Source: Mycolicibacterium brumae
GTDB lineage: Bacteria > Actinomycetota > Actinomycetes > Mycobacteriales > Mycobacteriaceae
NCBI RefSeq assembly: GCF_025215495.1
Contig: NZ_CP104302.1
Coordinates: 3,224,001 to 3,288,000, forward strand
Length of the DNA: 64,000 nucleotides
Reading direction: 5' to 3'
In this document: positions 24,081 to 31,967 of the stretch, in pieces
Layout: every line of letters starts with the position of its first letter
Numbering within the stretch: position 1 is the first letter of the stretch
Program-made: the position numbers and the translations under genes
Notes under the pieces: model-generated
Database searches by the model: none
What the model was told of the DNA's origin: nothing
Seen by the model: the letters and a program-made list of their open reading frames with translations, nothing else

Positions 24081-25529
24081 TCAGCGGTCGAAGGCCTGGC
24101 TGTAGAGCGGGCTGTCCGCGCTGTAGTAGCTGCAGTGGAAGCCGCTGGGCACCCGGAACGGGATCACCGCACTGGCGATCGGCCCGGCCGCGATGTCCAA
24201 CGCGTCGAACACCACGAGTTCGGTCTCCGGCGCCCCGTCGCGGTGCACCAGGGTGAGGGCGTAGCCGTCGGCGTCCCCGGCCGCGCCCACCCGGGGCGCG
24301 AAGATCAGCTCGCCGGCCGCCGCGCCCGGCCCGAAGTGATACAGGTCCTCCGCCCCGGTGGCGGTGTCCACCCTCAGCACCGAATCCATCCCGTCGGCCC
24401 GGCCGTCCACCGAGTGCAGGTTGCTGTTGGCGAACGCGTGCCGGCTCGGCGCGGCCATCAGGCGGTCGTCGGGACGCGGGAACTGGATGTCGCGGTCGTT
24501 GAGGATCTTCTCGTTCAGCGACGACGCGCCCGTCGGGTCGATGGTCCAGCGGCGCAGGCTCTGCTGGGTGGCGCGATGAGTGGCCCGGTTGCCATGGATG
24601 TCGGGGAACAGCGCGGTGCCCTCGGCGGCGGCGACGTCGGCGACGATCTTGCCGTCGGACTCCCACACGTTGGCCTCATGCAGCATGTGCCGGGGCTCCA
24701 CCTCGAACCAGCGGACGTCGTCGGCGCCGCCGGCGCGCGGCATGACACCGAGCTTGGTCGGACGGTCCGGCACCCAGGCGACCATCGGCCCCCCGGACAT
24801 CGCGCGCGCCAGGCTCATCTCCAGCGGCATGACCGGGAACACCACCCAGTTCTCGGTGAGGAAGAAGGTGTGCATCAACGTCATATGCGGCATGTCGATC
24901 CACTCGGTCTTGATCGGATTGCCGTCGAAATCGATGACGTCGTAACGGATCACGGCCTCCCGGCCCAAACCGCGCGCGGCCTGGCCGATATTGACCAACT
25001 GCCCGGTGGCCTGGTCGAGGGTGGGGTGGGCGGAGAACGTGGAGGTGACCACGCCGCCGTAGGTGTGCTCGCCGATGGTGTCCAGCGTGCGCGGATCCAG
25101 CTCCACCGGCGGCGCGCCCTCCATCAGCGCCAGCAGCTTCCCACCGTGGATGATCACGTTGGTGTTGGCGGTGTTGTACCGGGTGCCGCGGGCGGCGGGA
25201 TCGGTGGTCATCGGGTTGCCGAGCACGCCGAACAGCCGGCGGCCGTGGCCCCGCTCCAGCAGGAATTTCTCGGTCCGCACCCAGCGGTTGCGCATGGAGA
25301 CCGTGCCGTCGGCGATGTGGAAGGCGTAGACCATCCCGTCGCCGTCGAACCAGTGGTAGTCCTCGTCGGTCGGCGGGTACAGCGGTTCGGCGCCGTTGCG
25401 GTAGAACACCCCGGCCAGATCGTCGGGCAGTTGCCCGCGGATCTCCAGATCGGGGGCGTCGACCTCCATCCGGTTCGGTTTGTGGTGTCCGGTCAGGAAG
25501 GGGCTTTCACGAATGAGGGTGGCGTCCAT
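24081..25529 (-). CDS. Carotenoid-cleavage-type oxygenase (CCO) 1
   Basis: A 482-aa seven-bladed-propeller oxygenase of the carotenoid/stilbene cleavage family (RPE65/lignostilbene dioxygenase). The four iron-binding His are visible: H168 in TFSAHPT, H220 in HMTLMHTFF, H284 in MLHEANVWE (the H-x2-N-x2-E motif) and H465 in GFHCSYY. FYRNGAEPLYPP and HWFDGDGMVYAF are typical. These enzymes split a C=C bond of a conjugated chain with O2 to give two carbonyls. ATG 25529 has GGAG upstream. It sits between the TetR gene and the E1 operon. Substrate may be a carotenoid, apocarotenoid or stilbenoid. Confidence 0.92.
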   Translation of the reverse strand: MDATLIRESPFLTGHHKPNRMEVDAPDLEIRGQLPDDLAGVFYRNGAEPLYPPTDEDYHWFDGDGMVYAFHIADGTVSMRNRWVRTEKFLLERGHGRRLFGVLGNPMTTDPAARGTRYNTANTNVIIHGGKLLALMEGAPPVELDPRTLDTIGEHTYGGVVTSTFSAHPTLDQATGQLVNIGQAARGLGREAVIRYDVIDFDGNPIKTEWIDMPHMTLMHTFFLTENWVVFPVMPLEMSLARAMSGGPMVAWVPDRPTKLGVMPRAGGADDVRWFEVEPRHMLHEANVWESDGKIVADVAAAEGTALFPDIHGNRATHRATQQSLRRWTIDPTGASSLNEKILNDRDIQFPRPDDRLMAAPSRHAFANSNLHSVDGRADGMDSVLRVDTATGAEDLYHFGPGAAAGELIFAPRVGAAGDADGYALTLVHRDGAPETELVVFDALDIAAGPIASAVIPFRVPSGFHCSYYSADSPLYSQAFDR

Positions 25530-25564
25530 GGCGTCTCCTGGGCTGAGGATGCGATGACTGCGAG

Positions 25565-25589
25565 GCGATCCCGGCCTAGGCGGGATCGC
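25565..25589. promoter_or_regulatory. 25-bp palindrome, candidate TetR operator or terminator
   Basis: GCGATCCCG (25565-25573) and CGGGATCGC (25581-25589) are perfect inverted arms around GCCTAGG. It lies in the 74-base gap between the TetR stop and the CCO1 start. It could be a TetR operator controlling CCO1, or a GC hairpin terminator after tetR. The absence of a T-run favours an operator. Confidence 0.5.
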
Positions 25590-25603
25590 GATGGGATACG
25601 CGC

Positions 25604-26227
25604 TCAGTTCTCGTCGGAGCTGAGCATCAAGGTGTCGAAGACCGCGGTGATGCGGTCCAGGGTGGCCGCGTCGGTGGCCGCCGCGGCATGGGCGAACCCG
25701 TCGACGATCGTGCCGATCATCCCGGCCACCTCGCCGGGGTTCAGACCGGCCGGGATGCGCCCGGCCTGCTGGCCGGCGATGACCGATCCGACCAGGGTGG
25801 TGCGCATCCGCTCGGCCTGGTGGGCGAACGCCTCGGTCAGTTCGCTGTGTCGACGGGCGTCCACCGGCGCGGTGGCGACGAATCCGGCCAGCTCCGGCGA
25901 TTCGTGGTTGATCCGGTTGGACTCGGCCAGCACCTTGCGCAGCAGGCCGGACACGGATTCCGCCCCGGCCATCAGCGCGGTGGTGCGCTCTAGGATCTTG
26001 CCGTAGACGTCGTCGCAGACCGCCTCGAACAGATTGCGTTTGGTGCCGAAGTGGTAGTACACCGACCCCGCCGTGACACCGGCCATCTCGGCGATCAGGT
26101 TGTTGGTCGCGGGCCCGTAGCCGTAGTTCGCGAAGCACTTGCACGCGGCGTCGATGACGCGCTGCCGTGTCTCCAGGCTGTCGACGCCGGCCGGCCGGCC
26201 GGGACCCGAACGCACTCCCGACTTCAC
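25604..26227 (-). CDS. TetR-family transcriptional regulator
   Basis: A 207-aa TetR regulator. After a basic leader (VKSGVRSGPGRPAG) the helix-turn-helix reads TRQRVIDAACKCFANYGYGPATNNLIAEMAGVTAGSVYYHFGTKRNLFEAV, the canonical TetR_N pattern. The remainder is a ligand-binding helical domain. The GTG at 26227 overlaps the Rieske stop as GTGA, so synthesis is coupled to the Rieske oxygenase. It probably senses a pathway intermediate, and controls either its own operon or CCO1 through the palindrome at 25565. Confidence 0.9.
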   Translation of the reverse strand: MKSGVRSGPGRPAGVDSLETRQRVIDAACKCFANYGYGPATNNLIAEMAGVTAGSVYYHFGTKRNLFEAVCDDVYGKILERTTALMAGAESVSGLLRKVLAESNRINHESPELAGFVATAPVDARRHSELTEAFAHQAERMRTTLVGSVIAGQQAGRIPAGLNPGEVAGMIGTIVDGFAHAAAATDAATLDRITAVFDTLMLSSDEN

Positions 26228-27630
26228 GGTGTGGGCCCGGCTTCGGTTCCGTAGACGAGGCGTTCCAGGTCCTGGTGGAACTGGCGGATCCGGATCTCCT
26301 GGTAATTGGCCAGGGTGACGCCGGGTTTGGTCATCGCCTTGAGTCCGCGTTGGATCCGCGGCAGGTTCGACAGGTCCTGGTTGAACACCGCGGCCAGCCC
26401 GCCGAGCTCCGGGGCGGCGCTGTAGTCCTCGTCCTGCCCAAGCCAGTGCACCGGCCCGGTCTTGGGCTTCGGGACACCCGCGGGCATCGGAACCATCAGC
26501 ATGATGTCGAAGATACAACGATCAGGGTTGTTTCCGTAGGGTCGGAACCGGTAGGTCAGCGGCGCCCCGGCCCCCGCCCACGGCACCATGTTCGGGAAAA
26601 CGAAGTACTGGATGGCGTCCAGCATCTCCGAATCGGAGGTCTTCGACAGGTCCGCGCCGGTGCGCTGCTCGAGGTTCGCCCGCATCGCCGCGGCCACGAT
26701 GGGCCGCGCCGACTGACCGTCGGGCACCTCGAAAGCGCCCACTCCCTCGGGGAAGAAGTCCCGGAACATGGCGTCCAGCACATCCTGGGGCTCCAGCGGT
26801 TCCAGGTGCGGGCTGCTGGTGGCCTGCGGGGTGATCATCCGGTTGAAGCCGGGGCTGCCGTCGGCCCCGCGGTAGATGTCGTACTGGGTGTTGGAGTCCC
26901 CGAGGTACTCCAGCAGCTGCGGATGGGTGGCGATGACGTGGTACGACTCGATGAAGGCCTCCAGCGCGACCTTCCAGTTGCAGTCGATGACCTTGGCGAC
27001 GTGGATCGCCTTGAACCGACCGGCCAGGTCGTAGGGGGCGAAATGCTTGTCGACGCCCCCCAGGTAGTCCTCCAGCGGGCTGGCCTCCGGATCCGGGTTG
27101 ACGAAGACGTAGCCCGCCCAGGTCCCGACCCGGGCCTGCGGCAGCGCCCATTCCTCGTCGACGATGTGCGGGAAGTCCCAGCGGCACGGCACGTCGGAGA
27201 GGTCACCGCGCAGGTTCCAGCTGATGCCGTGAAACGGGCAGCGCAGCGACTTGACCCGGCCGGCGTCGTCGCAGATCCGGGTGCCGCGATGCAGACAGGC
27301 GTTGTGAAACGCGTGGATGCCGTCGTCGGCTCGCACCACGATCAGCGACATGTCGGCGATGTCGTAGACCAGGTAGTCGCCGACCTCGGGAATGTCCTCC
27401 TCCCGGCAGGCCAACTGCCAGACCTTCTTCCAGACGTGCTCCACCTCGAGGTCGTGGAACTCCCTGCTCAGGTACCGGTCCTTCGGGATGTCCTCGCAGC
27501 CGAGGTACTCGTAGCTCTCCTCCAGCAGCGGCAGCGGCACCTCCCGGGTGTCGGCGGCCAGCAGACTCTGCACGGTCGGGCCGATGGACCGGGCTTCACC
27601 GGGGGCGGGGCTGTCCTTGATATCGGTCAC
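26224..27630 (-). CDS. Rieske non-heme iron oxygenase, large subunit
   Basis: A 468-aa aromatic-ring-hydroxylating-type oxygenase. The Rieske [2Fe-2S] site is NACLHRGTRICDD ... LRCPFHGISWNL (C-x-H and C-x2-H). The mononuclear iron site is in NWKVALEAFIESYHVIATHP (E/D-x2-H-x4-H). These enzymes add O2 to rings or hydroxylate/demethylate bulky substrates, with electrons from a ferredoxin, possibly the [2Fe-2S] protein at 18254. GTG at 27630 follows a strong AGGAGG. Co-transcribed with the SDR upstream (26 bases) and coupled to tetR downstream. No beta-subunit gene is present. Confidence 0.92.
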   Translation of the reverse strand: MTDIKDSPAPGEARSIGPTVQSLLAADTREVPLPLLEESYEYLGCEDIPKDRYLSREFHDLEVEHVWKKVWQLACREEDIPEVGDYLVYDIADMSLIVVRADDGIHAFHNACLHRGTRICDDAGRVKSLRCPFHGISWNLRGDLSDVPCRWDFPHIVDEEWALPQARVGTWAGYVFVNPDPEASPLEDYLGGVDKHFAPYDLAGRFKAIHVAKVIDCNWKVALEAFIESYHVIATHPQLLEYLGDSNTQYDIYRGADGSPGFNRMITPQATSSPHLEPLEPQDVLDAMFRDFFPEGVGAFEVPDGQSARPIVAAAMRANLEQRTGADLSKTSDSEMLDAIQYFVFPNMVPWAGAGAPLTYRFRPYGNNPDRCIFDIMLMVPMPAGVPKPKTGPVHWLGQDEDYSAAPELGGLAAVFNQDLSNLPRIQRGLKAMTKPGVTLANYQEIRIRQFHQDLERLVYGTEAGPTP

Positions 27631-27656
27631 GCAATCCTCCTGTTCAACCGTTGTTC

Positions 27657-28412
27657 TTAAAGCGACTGGATGTAGCCGAGGACCGCGTTGGCGATGAACG
27701 CCGACCCGTTCACACCCCACCCGCCGTCGACGTAGAGCGCCTGGCCGGTGACGTAGGCGGCGTCCGGGCCTGCCAGGAAGGCCACCGCGCCGGCGATGTC
27801 CTCGGGTGTGCCGAGCCGGCCCAGCGGCATCGCCGAGCCGATCGCCTGCTGCAGACCCGGATCGGCGAACTCGCCCGCGGTGCCCTCGGTGACGACCAGG
27901 CCCGGCCCCACCGCGTTCGCCCGGATCCGCCGGGGCGCGTATTCGACGGCCATCTGCTTGGTGAGCGCGACGACGGCCGCCTTGGACGCCGGATAGACGC
28001 CGCGGCCGGCGCCGCCGACCTCGGCGAGCACCGACGTGAGGTTGACGATCGCGCCGCCGTCGGGGCCGAAGCGGCCGGCCAGCGCGCGGGTGAGCTGCCA
28101 GGTTCCGACCACGTTGACCCGCAGCACCGCGTCCACGTCGTCCCGGCTGCTGTCATCGAGGGTCGCCGAGCGCCAGATGCCGGCGTTGTTGACCAGCACG
28201 TCGAGGCGGTCGATGGAGCCGGCCAGGGCCGCGACGGCGTCCTCGTCGGCGATGTCGCAGACCACCGCTCGGCCGCCGATCCGTTCGGCGACCTCGGTCA
28301 CCGAGGCCGCGTCGGCGTCGACGGCCACCACCTCCGCGCCGTCGGCGGCCAGTCGTGCCGCGACGGCCCGTCCGATCCCCCGCCCGGCGCCGGTCACCAC
28401 GGCTGTCGGCAT
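27657..28412 (-). CDS. Short-chain dehydrogenase/reductase
   Basis: A 251-aa classical SDR: cofactor loop VVTGAGRGIGRAVA with an acidic VVAVDAD that favours NAD(H), NNAG in LVNNAGIWRS, catalytic Ser in IVNLTSVLAEVGG, and Tyr/Lys in VYPASKAAVVALT, ending YVDGGWGVNGS. Likely oxidises an alcohol from the oxygenase steps. ATG at 28412 has GAGGTGG upstream and gives the conserved N-terminus. An ATG 8 codons earlier (28436) is possible. First gene of the SDR-Rieske-TetR group, facing away from gntR across operator C. Confidence 0.9.
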   Translation of the reverse strand: MPTAVVTGAGRGIGRAVAARLAADGAEVVAVDADAASVTEVAERIGGRAVVCDIADEDAVAALAGSIDRLDVLVNNAGIWRSATLDDSSRDDVDAVLRVNVVGTWQLTRALAGRFGPDGGAIVNLTSVLAEVGGAGRGVYPASKAAVVALTKQMAVEYAPRRIRANAVGPGLVVTEGTAGEFADPGLQQAIGSAMPLGRLGTPEDIAGAVAFLAGPDAAYVTGQALYVDGGWGVNGSAFIANAVLGYIQSL

Positions 28413-28460
28413 CTCCACCTCACCCTTCCGGCCCATCCGGGCAGCTATTTATGATTCATC

Positions 28461-28493
28461 TCACTATTATATTAGCGAGCTAATTAGTCAAGC
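28461..28493. promoter_or_regulatory. Operator C between the SDR operon and gntR
   Basis: AT-rich element in the 137-base divergent gap. GCTAATTAGTC is at 28479-28489. Together with TATTAGC (28470-28476) it forms a tight inverted repeat ATTAGC-GA-GCTAAT. A TATATT -10 for gntR is at 28468-28473, and on the other strand TTGACT overlaps the box as a -35 for the SDR operon. It aligns, with only a few mismatches, over 33 bases to operator D at 29749-29781. Confidence 0.65.
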
Positions 28494-28549
28494 TGTGAAG
28501 GATGCTGGCTGTCCCCGCTACCCTGGCGACCTGATGTGTTGGCCAGACC

Positions 28550-29377
28550 GTGGAGTGCGACATCGCACGGCGTGAACCGGCCGCGCCGCTGTCGAATGCG
28601 CCGCGGGCGAAGAAGGCCGTCGACGGGGCGATCGACGCTCTGCGGTCCGACATCGTCTCCGGCCAGGTGGCCCAGGGCGCGCGGCTGCCCAGCGAACGCG
28701 ACCTTGCGGCGCATTACGGGGTCAGCCAGCCGACCATCCGGGAGGCCGTCCGCGCCCTCGCCGCCATGGGGTTGATCGAGGTCCGGCACGGCAGCGGCGC
28801 CTACGTCCGCGGTGACAGCGACTTCCTGATGGCCACCGCGCTGCGGATCCTCCTGCAGATGAAGGACGTCGGGCTGCTCGAAGCCCTCGACGTGCGCACC
28901 GCGCTGGGCCTGCAGTCCGCGCGCGCCGCCGCGCTGGCCGCCGACGAGTCGGACCTGGCCGCGCTGGAGGACGCCTACCGCGCGCTCGACGACGTGTCCG
29001 GGCTCGCCGATCACAGCGCCCTGATCGGCGCGGTGGCCGGGTTTCAGATCGCGCTGTCCCGCGCCGGGCGCAACGAGCTGACCTCCGCCATCGAGACCGT
29101 GCTGATCTCACTGATCATGCAGATGCAGTTGAAGGCGCTGCGCAGCAGAGGGATCCGGTATTGGCAGGACCAGACCGTGAAGTTCCAATCCGATCGGATG
29201 CGCATCCTTGAGGCGGTGCGCGAGGGTGACCCGGAAGCCGCGGCCGCGGCGATGGCCGGCTACCTCAACCATCAGCGGCAGTACTTCACCGCCGACGAGG
29301 AGCTCGCCACGCTGCGGCTGTCCGATCCCCGCGCGGTGCGCGTGCTGGACGAATTGTCGCCCAGATCTCGGCGATGA
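28550..29377 (+). CDS. GntR-family regulator, FadR/FCD type (Mce1R/Mce2R-like)
   Basis: A 275-aa regulator. The winged helix is at about residues 22-90: KKAVDGAIDALRSDIVSG, RLPSERDLAAHYGVSQPTIREAVRALAAMGLIEVRHGSGAYV. The C-terminal FCD helical ligand domain follows, with the run AALAADESDLAALEDAYRALDDV. FCD-type GntR proteins such as Mce1R and Mce2R repress mce operons in M. tuberculosis. Here the gene lies between operators C and D and next to the P450-mce operon, so it is the best candidate to bind the CTAATTA boxes and to regulate itself. GTG start at 28550. Confidence 0.9.
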   Translation: MECDIARREPAAPLSNAPRAKKAVDGAIDALRSDIVSGQVAQGARLPSERDLAAHYGVSQPTIREAVRALAAMGLIEVRHGSGAYVRGDSDFLMATALRILLQMKDVGLLEALDVRTALGLQSARAAALAADESDLAALEDAYRALDDVSGLADHSALIGAVAGFQIALSRAGRNELTSAIETVLISLIMQMQLKALRSRGIRYWQDQTVKFQSDRMRILEAVREGDPEAAAAAMAGYLNHQRQYFTADEELATLRLSDPRAVRVLDELSPRSRR

Positions 29378-29675
29378 TCGACTCCTTGTCGGGGTACAGC
29401 GGTTTCTCCATGGTCGGCGAGAACGGCGCGTGCACATCCGGGGCGGTGTGCCGTCGGATCGGCGCCCGCAGCCCGGCGGGCGCCCGTTCGGCGATCGCCG
29501 CGCAGATCTCGGCCGCCGCGCCGGCGGTCCGGTTCGCCGGATCGACGACGAGCAGGTGGCCGGTCGCGCGCACCGACGCCGCGATGGTTTCGACGTCCAG
29601 CGGCGCCACGTTGAAGTCCAGCCACGGGTCGCTGAACAGGTTGAAGTGTCGTTTGGCCAGGTCGATCGAACTCAC
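29352..29675 (-). pseudogene. Chimeric remnant ending in an E1-beta C-terminus
   Basis: A short reading frame starts with a good Shine-Dalgarno (GGAGG) and GTG at 29675. It gives about 22 unrelated residues (VSSIDLAKRHFNLFSDPWL...), then jumps into APLDVETIAASVRATGHLLVVDPANRTAG and TAPDVHAPFSPTMEKPLYPD. That is the C-terminal domain of a transketolase-type E1-beta subunit, the same family as the intact gene at 22004. The first two-thirds of E1-beta are missing. The frame continues antisense into the gntR 3' end. It looks like the scar of a deletion in an older E1 operon that ran leftward from this promoter region. Confidence 0.65.
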
Positions 29676-29732
29676 GGACACCTCCGATGCGGACTTCTGA
29701 ACCTCTATTTTTGATGTCAAGATCCCCAAGGC

Positions 29733-29777
29733 TTGCATATGAGCTAGCTCACTAATATATTGGGCGACTAATTAGTC
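29733..29777 (+). promoter_or_regulatory. Promoter and operator D of the P450-mce operon
   Basis: TTGCAT (29733-29738) and TATATT (29756-29761) are separated by exactly 17 bases, a good sigma-A promoter. The perfect 12-bp palindrome GACTAATTAGTC (29766-29777) starts 4 bases after the -10 and so covers +1. Coding begins at 29819, giving a leader of about 50 bases. This is the cleanest of the four CTAATTA operators. Confidence 0.7.
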
Positions 29778-29818
29778 AAACGCATCCGGCGTCACAGCCC
29801 AGAGATCGGGAGCCCGTT

Positions 29819-31090
29819 TTGACCGACACCATCAGCTCAGCCGCCGCATGCCCGGTGGAGTCCTTCAACCCGATGGACCCGCAGACCATGCAGTGCCCCT
29901 ACCCCTGGTACCAGGCGCTACGGCGCGAGGACCCGGTGCACTTCGTGGCCGGTCTGGGCATGTGGGTCGTCACCTCCAAGGAACTGGTGAGCCAGGCGCT
30001 GCAGAACCACGAGGTGTTCTCCTCGGCGTTCGGCCTGCCCCAGATGCCACCGCCCGCCGCCGTCGCCGACCAGGTCGCCGAGATCACCGCCCAGGGCTGG
30101 GATTTGATCCCCACCCTGCTGACCTGCGACCCGCCCGATCACCACTACTACCGACGGATGGTGTCGCGGGCCTTCACCCCGCGGTTCGTGGCCCAGCGGG
30201 AGCCGGCCATCCGACAGATCGCCGACGAGCTGATCGGCGCGCTGCCGGTCGGCGAACCGGTGGAGATCATCGAGGCGCTGGCGGCGCCGCTACCGCTGCG
30301 GGTCATCGCCCACACCCTCAACGTGCCCGAGGACCGCATCGGCGACTTCCGGCGCTGGTCGGATCAGTTCGCGCTGACCATCGGCGCGGTGATCGATGAG
30401 GAAGGCGCGCTCGAGCAGGCCCGCAACCTGCTGCAGTTCGAGCAGTACTTCGCCGCCCAGCTGGAGGACCGGCGCAACAACCCGCAGGACGATCTGATCA
30501 CCGGTCTGGTGCAGGCCGCTGGCGTCGACGGCGATGAGCCGCTGACCACCGGCGCGGCGCTGAGCATCCTGCAGCAGATCCTGATCGCCGGCAACGAGAC
30601 CTCCCGCAAACTGATGACCGGGACCCTGCACCAACTCGCGCTGCACCCGCACTGGTGGCAGTGGTTCAAGGAAGACCCGGCCGGGCGGTCGGCGAACCTG
30701 GTGGAGGAATCGCTGCGCTTCCTCACTCCGGTGCAGGCCATGTTCCGGATCACCAAAGCCGAAACCGAGCTGGGCGGCAAGACCATCCCGGCCGGCCAGA
30801 TGGTCATCCTGAACTTCGGCGCCGCCAACCGCGACGAGGCGACGTTCGACGACGGCGAGGAGTTCGACCCGTACCGGGCCAACGCCCGCTCACACCTGGC
30901 CTTCAGCCAGGGCATCCACGCCTGTCTGGGCGCCGCCCTGGCCCGACTGCAGGCCCGAATCGCGTTGGAGGACATCGTCACCCGCTTCGACTCGATCCAA
31001 CTCGGACCGGACAACGACTTCACCTACGACGCCAGCTTCATGCTGCGCGGCCTGAAACGGCTGTCGCTGATCTTCGAGGCGAGCGCCTAA
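29819..31090 (+). CDS. Cytochrome P450
   Basis: A 423-aa bacterial class I P450. The I-helix oxygen-activation motif is ILIAGNETSRKL, ExxR is EESLRF, and the heme-ligand loop is FSQGIHACLGAALAR with Cys369 as the axial thiolate. The inferred start is TTG 29819 preceded by GGGAG. An ATG at 29874 is an alternative but would trim the N-terminus. First gene of the operon controlled by operator D, 21 bases before yrbEA. Electrons could come from the ferredoxins at 16506 or 18254. Substrate is unknown, probably the hydrophobic compound imported by the Mce system. Confidence 0.93.
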   Translation: MTDTISSAAACPVESFNPMDPQTMQCPYPWYQALRREDPVHFVAGLGMWVVTSKELVSQALQNHEVFSSAFGLPQMPPPAAVADQVAEITAQGWDLIPTLLTCDPPDHHYYRRMVSRAFTPRFVAQREPAIRQIADELIGALPVGEPVEIIEALAAPLPLRVIAHTLNVPEDRIGDFRRWSDQFALTIGAVIDEEGALEQARNLLQFEQYFAAQLEDRRNNPQDDLITGLVQAAGVDGDEPLTTGAALSILQQILIAGNETSRKLMTGTLHQLALHPHWWQWFKEDPAGRSANLVEESLRFLTPVQAMFRITKAETELGGKTIPAGQMVILNFGAANRDEATFDDGEEFDPYRANARSHLAFSQGIHACLGAALARLQARIALEDIVTRFDSIQLGPDNDFTYDASFMLRGLKRLSLIFEASA

Positions 31091-31111
31091 ACCGTCTACA
31101 GCCCAGACGAT

Positions 31112-31966
31112 ATGACGCTCGAACAATCACCCAACGCCGAACCACCCCGCGAGGTCATCGCCCGGTGGTCCAAGGGATACCTCGACCGGCACCCGGTGAC
31201 GGCGCTGCGCACCGTCGGCGGTCAGTGTGTGCTCGCCGTGCGCGCCTGCCAGTTCCTGGTGCTCGACGCCCTCCGGATGCGTTTCCCGTTCCGCGAGTTC
31301 ATCGACCAGGCCGTTTTCATGGCCCGCACCGCGGTGGTCCCGACACTGTTCGTCGCGGTGCCGATCAGCGTGACGCTGGCGATCCAATTCAGCCTGCTCG
31401 CCGGACAGCTCGGCGCCACCGCGCTCGCCGGCGCCGCCAACGGGCTGGCCGTCATCAAACAGGGCGCGCCGCTGGTGGCCGCCATCCTGATGGCCGCCGC
31501 CGTCGGGTCGGCGACCAGCGCGGATCTGGGGTCCCGCACCATCCGCGAGGAGATCGACGCGATGGAGGTGATGGGCGTCTCGGCGATCCGGCGGCTGGTG
31601 GTCCCCCGGCTCGCCGCCAGCGTGGTGGTGGCCATCGCGCTGACCGGCTTCACCTGCTTCATCGGGTTTCTGGCCGGGTACGCGTTCACCGTCATCCTGC
31701 AGGGCGGCACCCCCGGCTCCTACACCTCGACGTTCTCCTCCTTCGCCACCGTGGAGGATCTGGCGCTGACGCTGTTCAAGGCGTTCGTGTTCGGCGTGAT
31801 CGTCGCGATCGTGTCCTGCTACAAGGGCATGCACGCCAACGGCGGCCCGGCCGGGGTGGCCAACTCCGTCAACGCCGCTGTGGTGCAGTCGATTCTGTTG
31901 CTATTGCTGGCCAACACCCTGATCAGCCAGATGTACATCGTGCTGTTCCCCAAGACGAGTTTCTGA
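31112..31966 (+). CDS. yrbEA: MCE-associated ABC permease YrbEA
   Basis: A 284-aa MlaE/YrbE-family inner-membrane permease with about five or six membrane spans, e.g. VVPTLFVAVPISVTLAIQF and VVVAIALTGFTCFIGFLAGYAF. It carries the family-typical EEIDAMEVMGVSAIRRLVVPR loop, the coupling segment for the ATPase MceG. It pairs with YrbEB to form the channel of an Mce lipid importer. The ATPase gene is elsewhere, as is normal in mycobacteria. One base separates it from yrbEB. Confidence 0.94.
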   Translation: MTLEQSPNAEPPREVIARWSKGYLDRHPVTALRTVGGQCVLAVRACQFLVLDALRMRFPFREFIDQAVFMARTAVVPTLFVAVPISVTLAIQFSLLAGQLGATALAGAANGLAVIKQGAPLVAAILMAAAVGSATSADLGSRTIREEIDAMEVMGVSAIRRLVVPRLAASVVVAIALTGFTCFIGFLAGYAFTVILQGGTPGSYTSTFSSFATVEDLALTLFKAFVFGVIVAIVSCYKGMHANGGPAGVANSVNAAVVQSILLLLLANTLISQMYIVLFPKTSF

Positions 31967-31967
31967 C

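Noticed and set aside
29286-29738. An intact 150-aa gene between gntR and the P450
   Set aside because: Most of it is the C-terminal third of an E1-beta subunit with an unrelated N-terminus and an antisense tail into gntR, so it is treated as a remnant.
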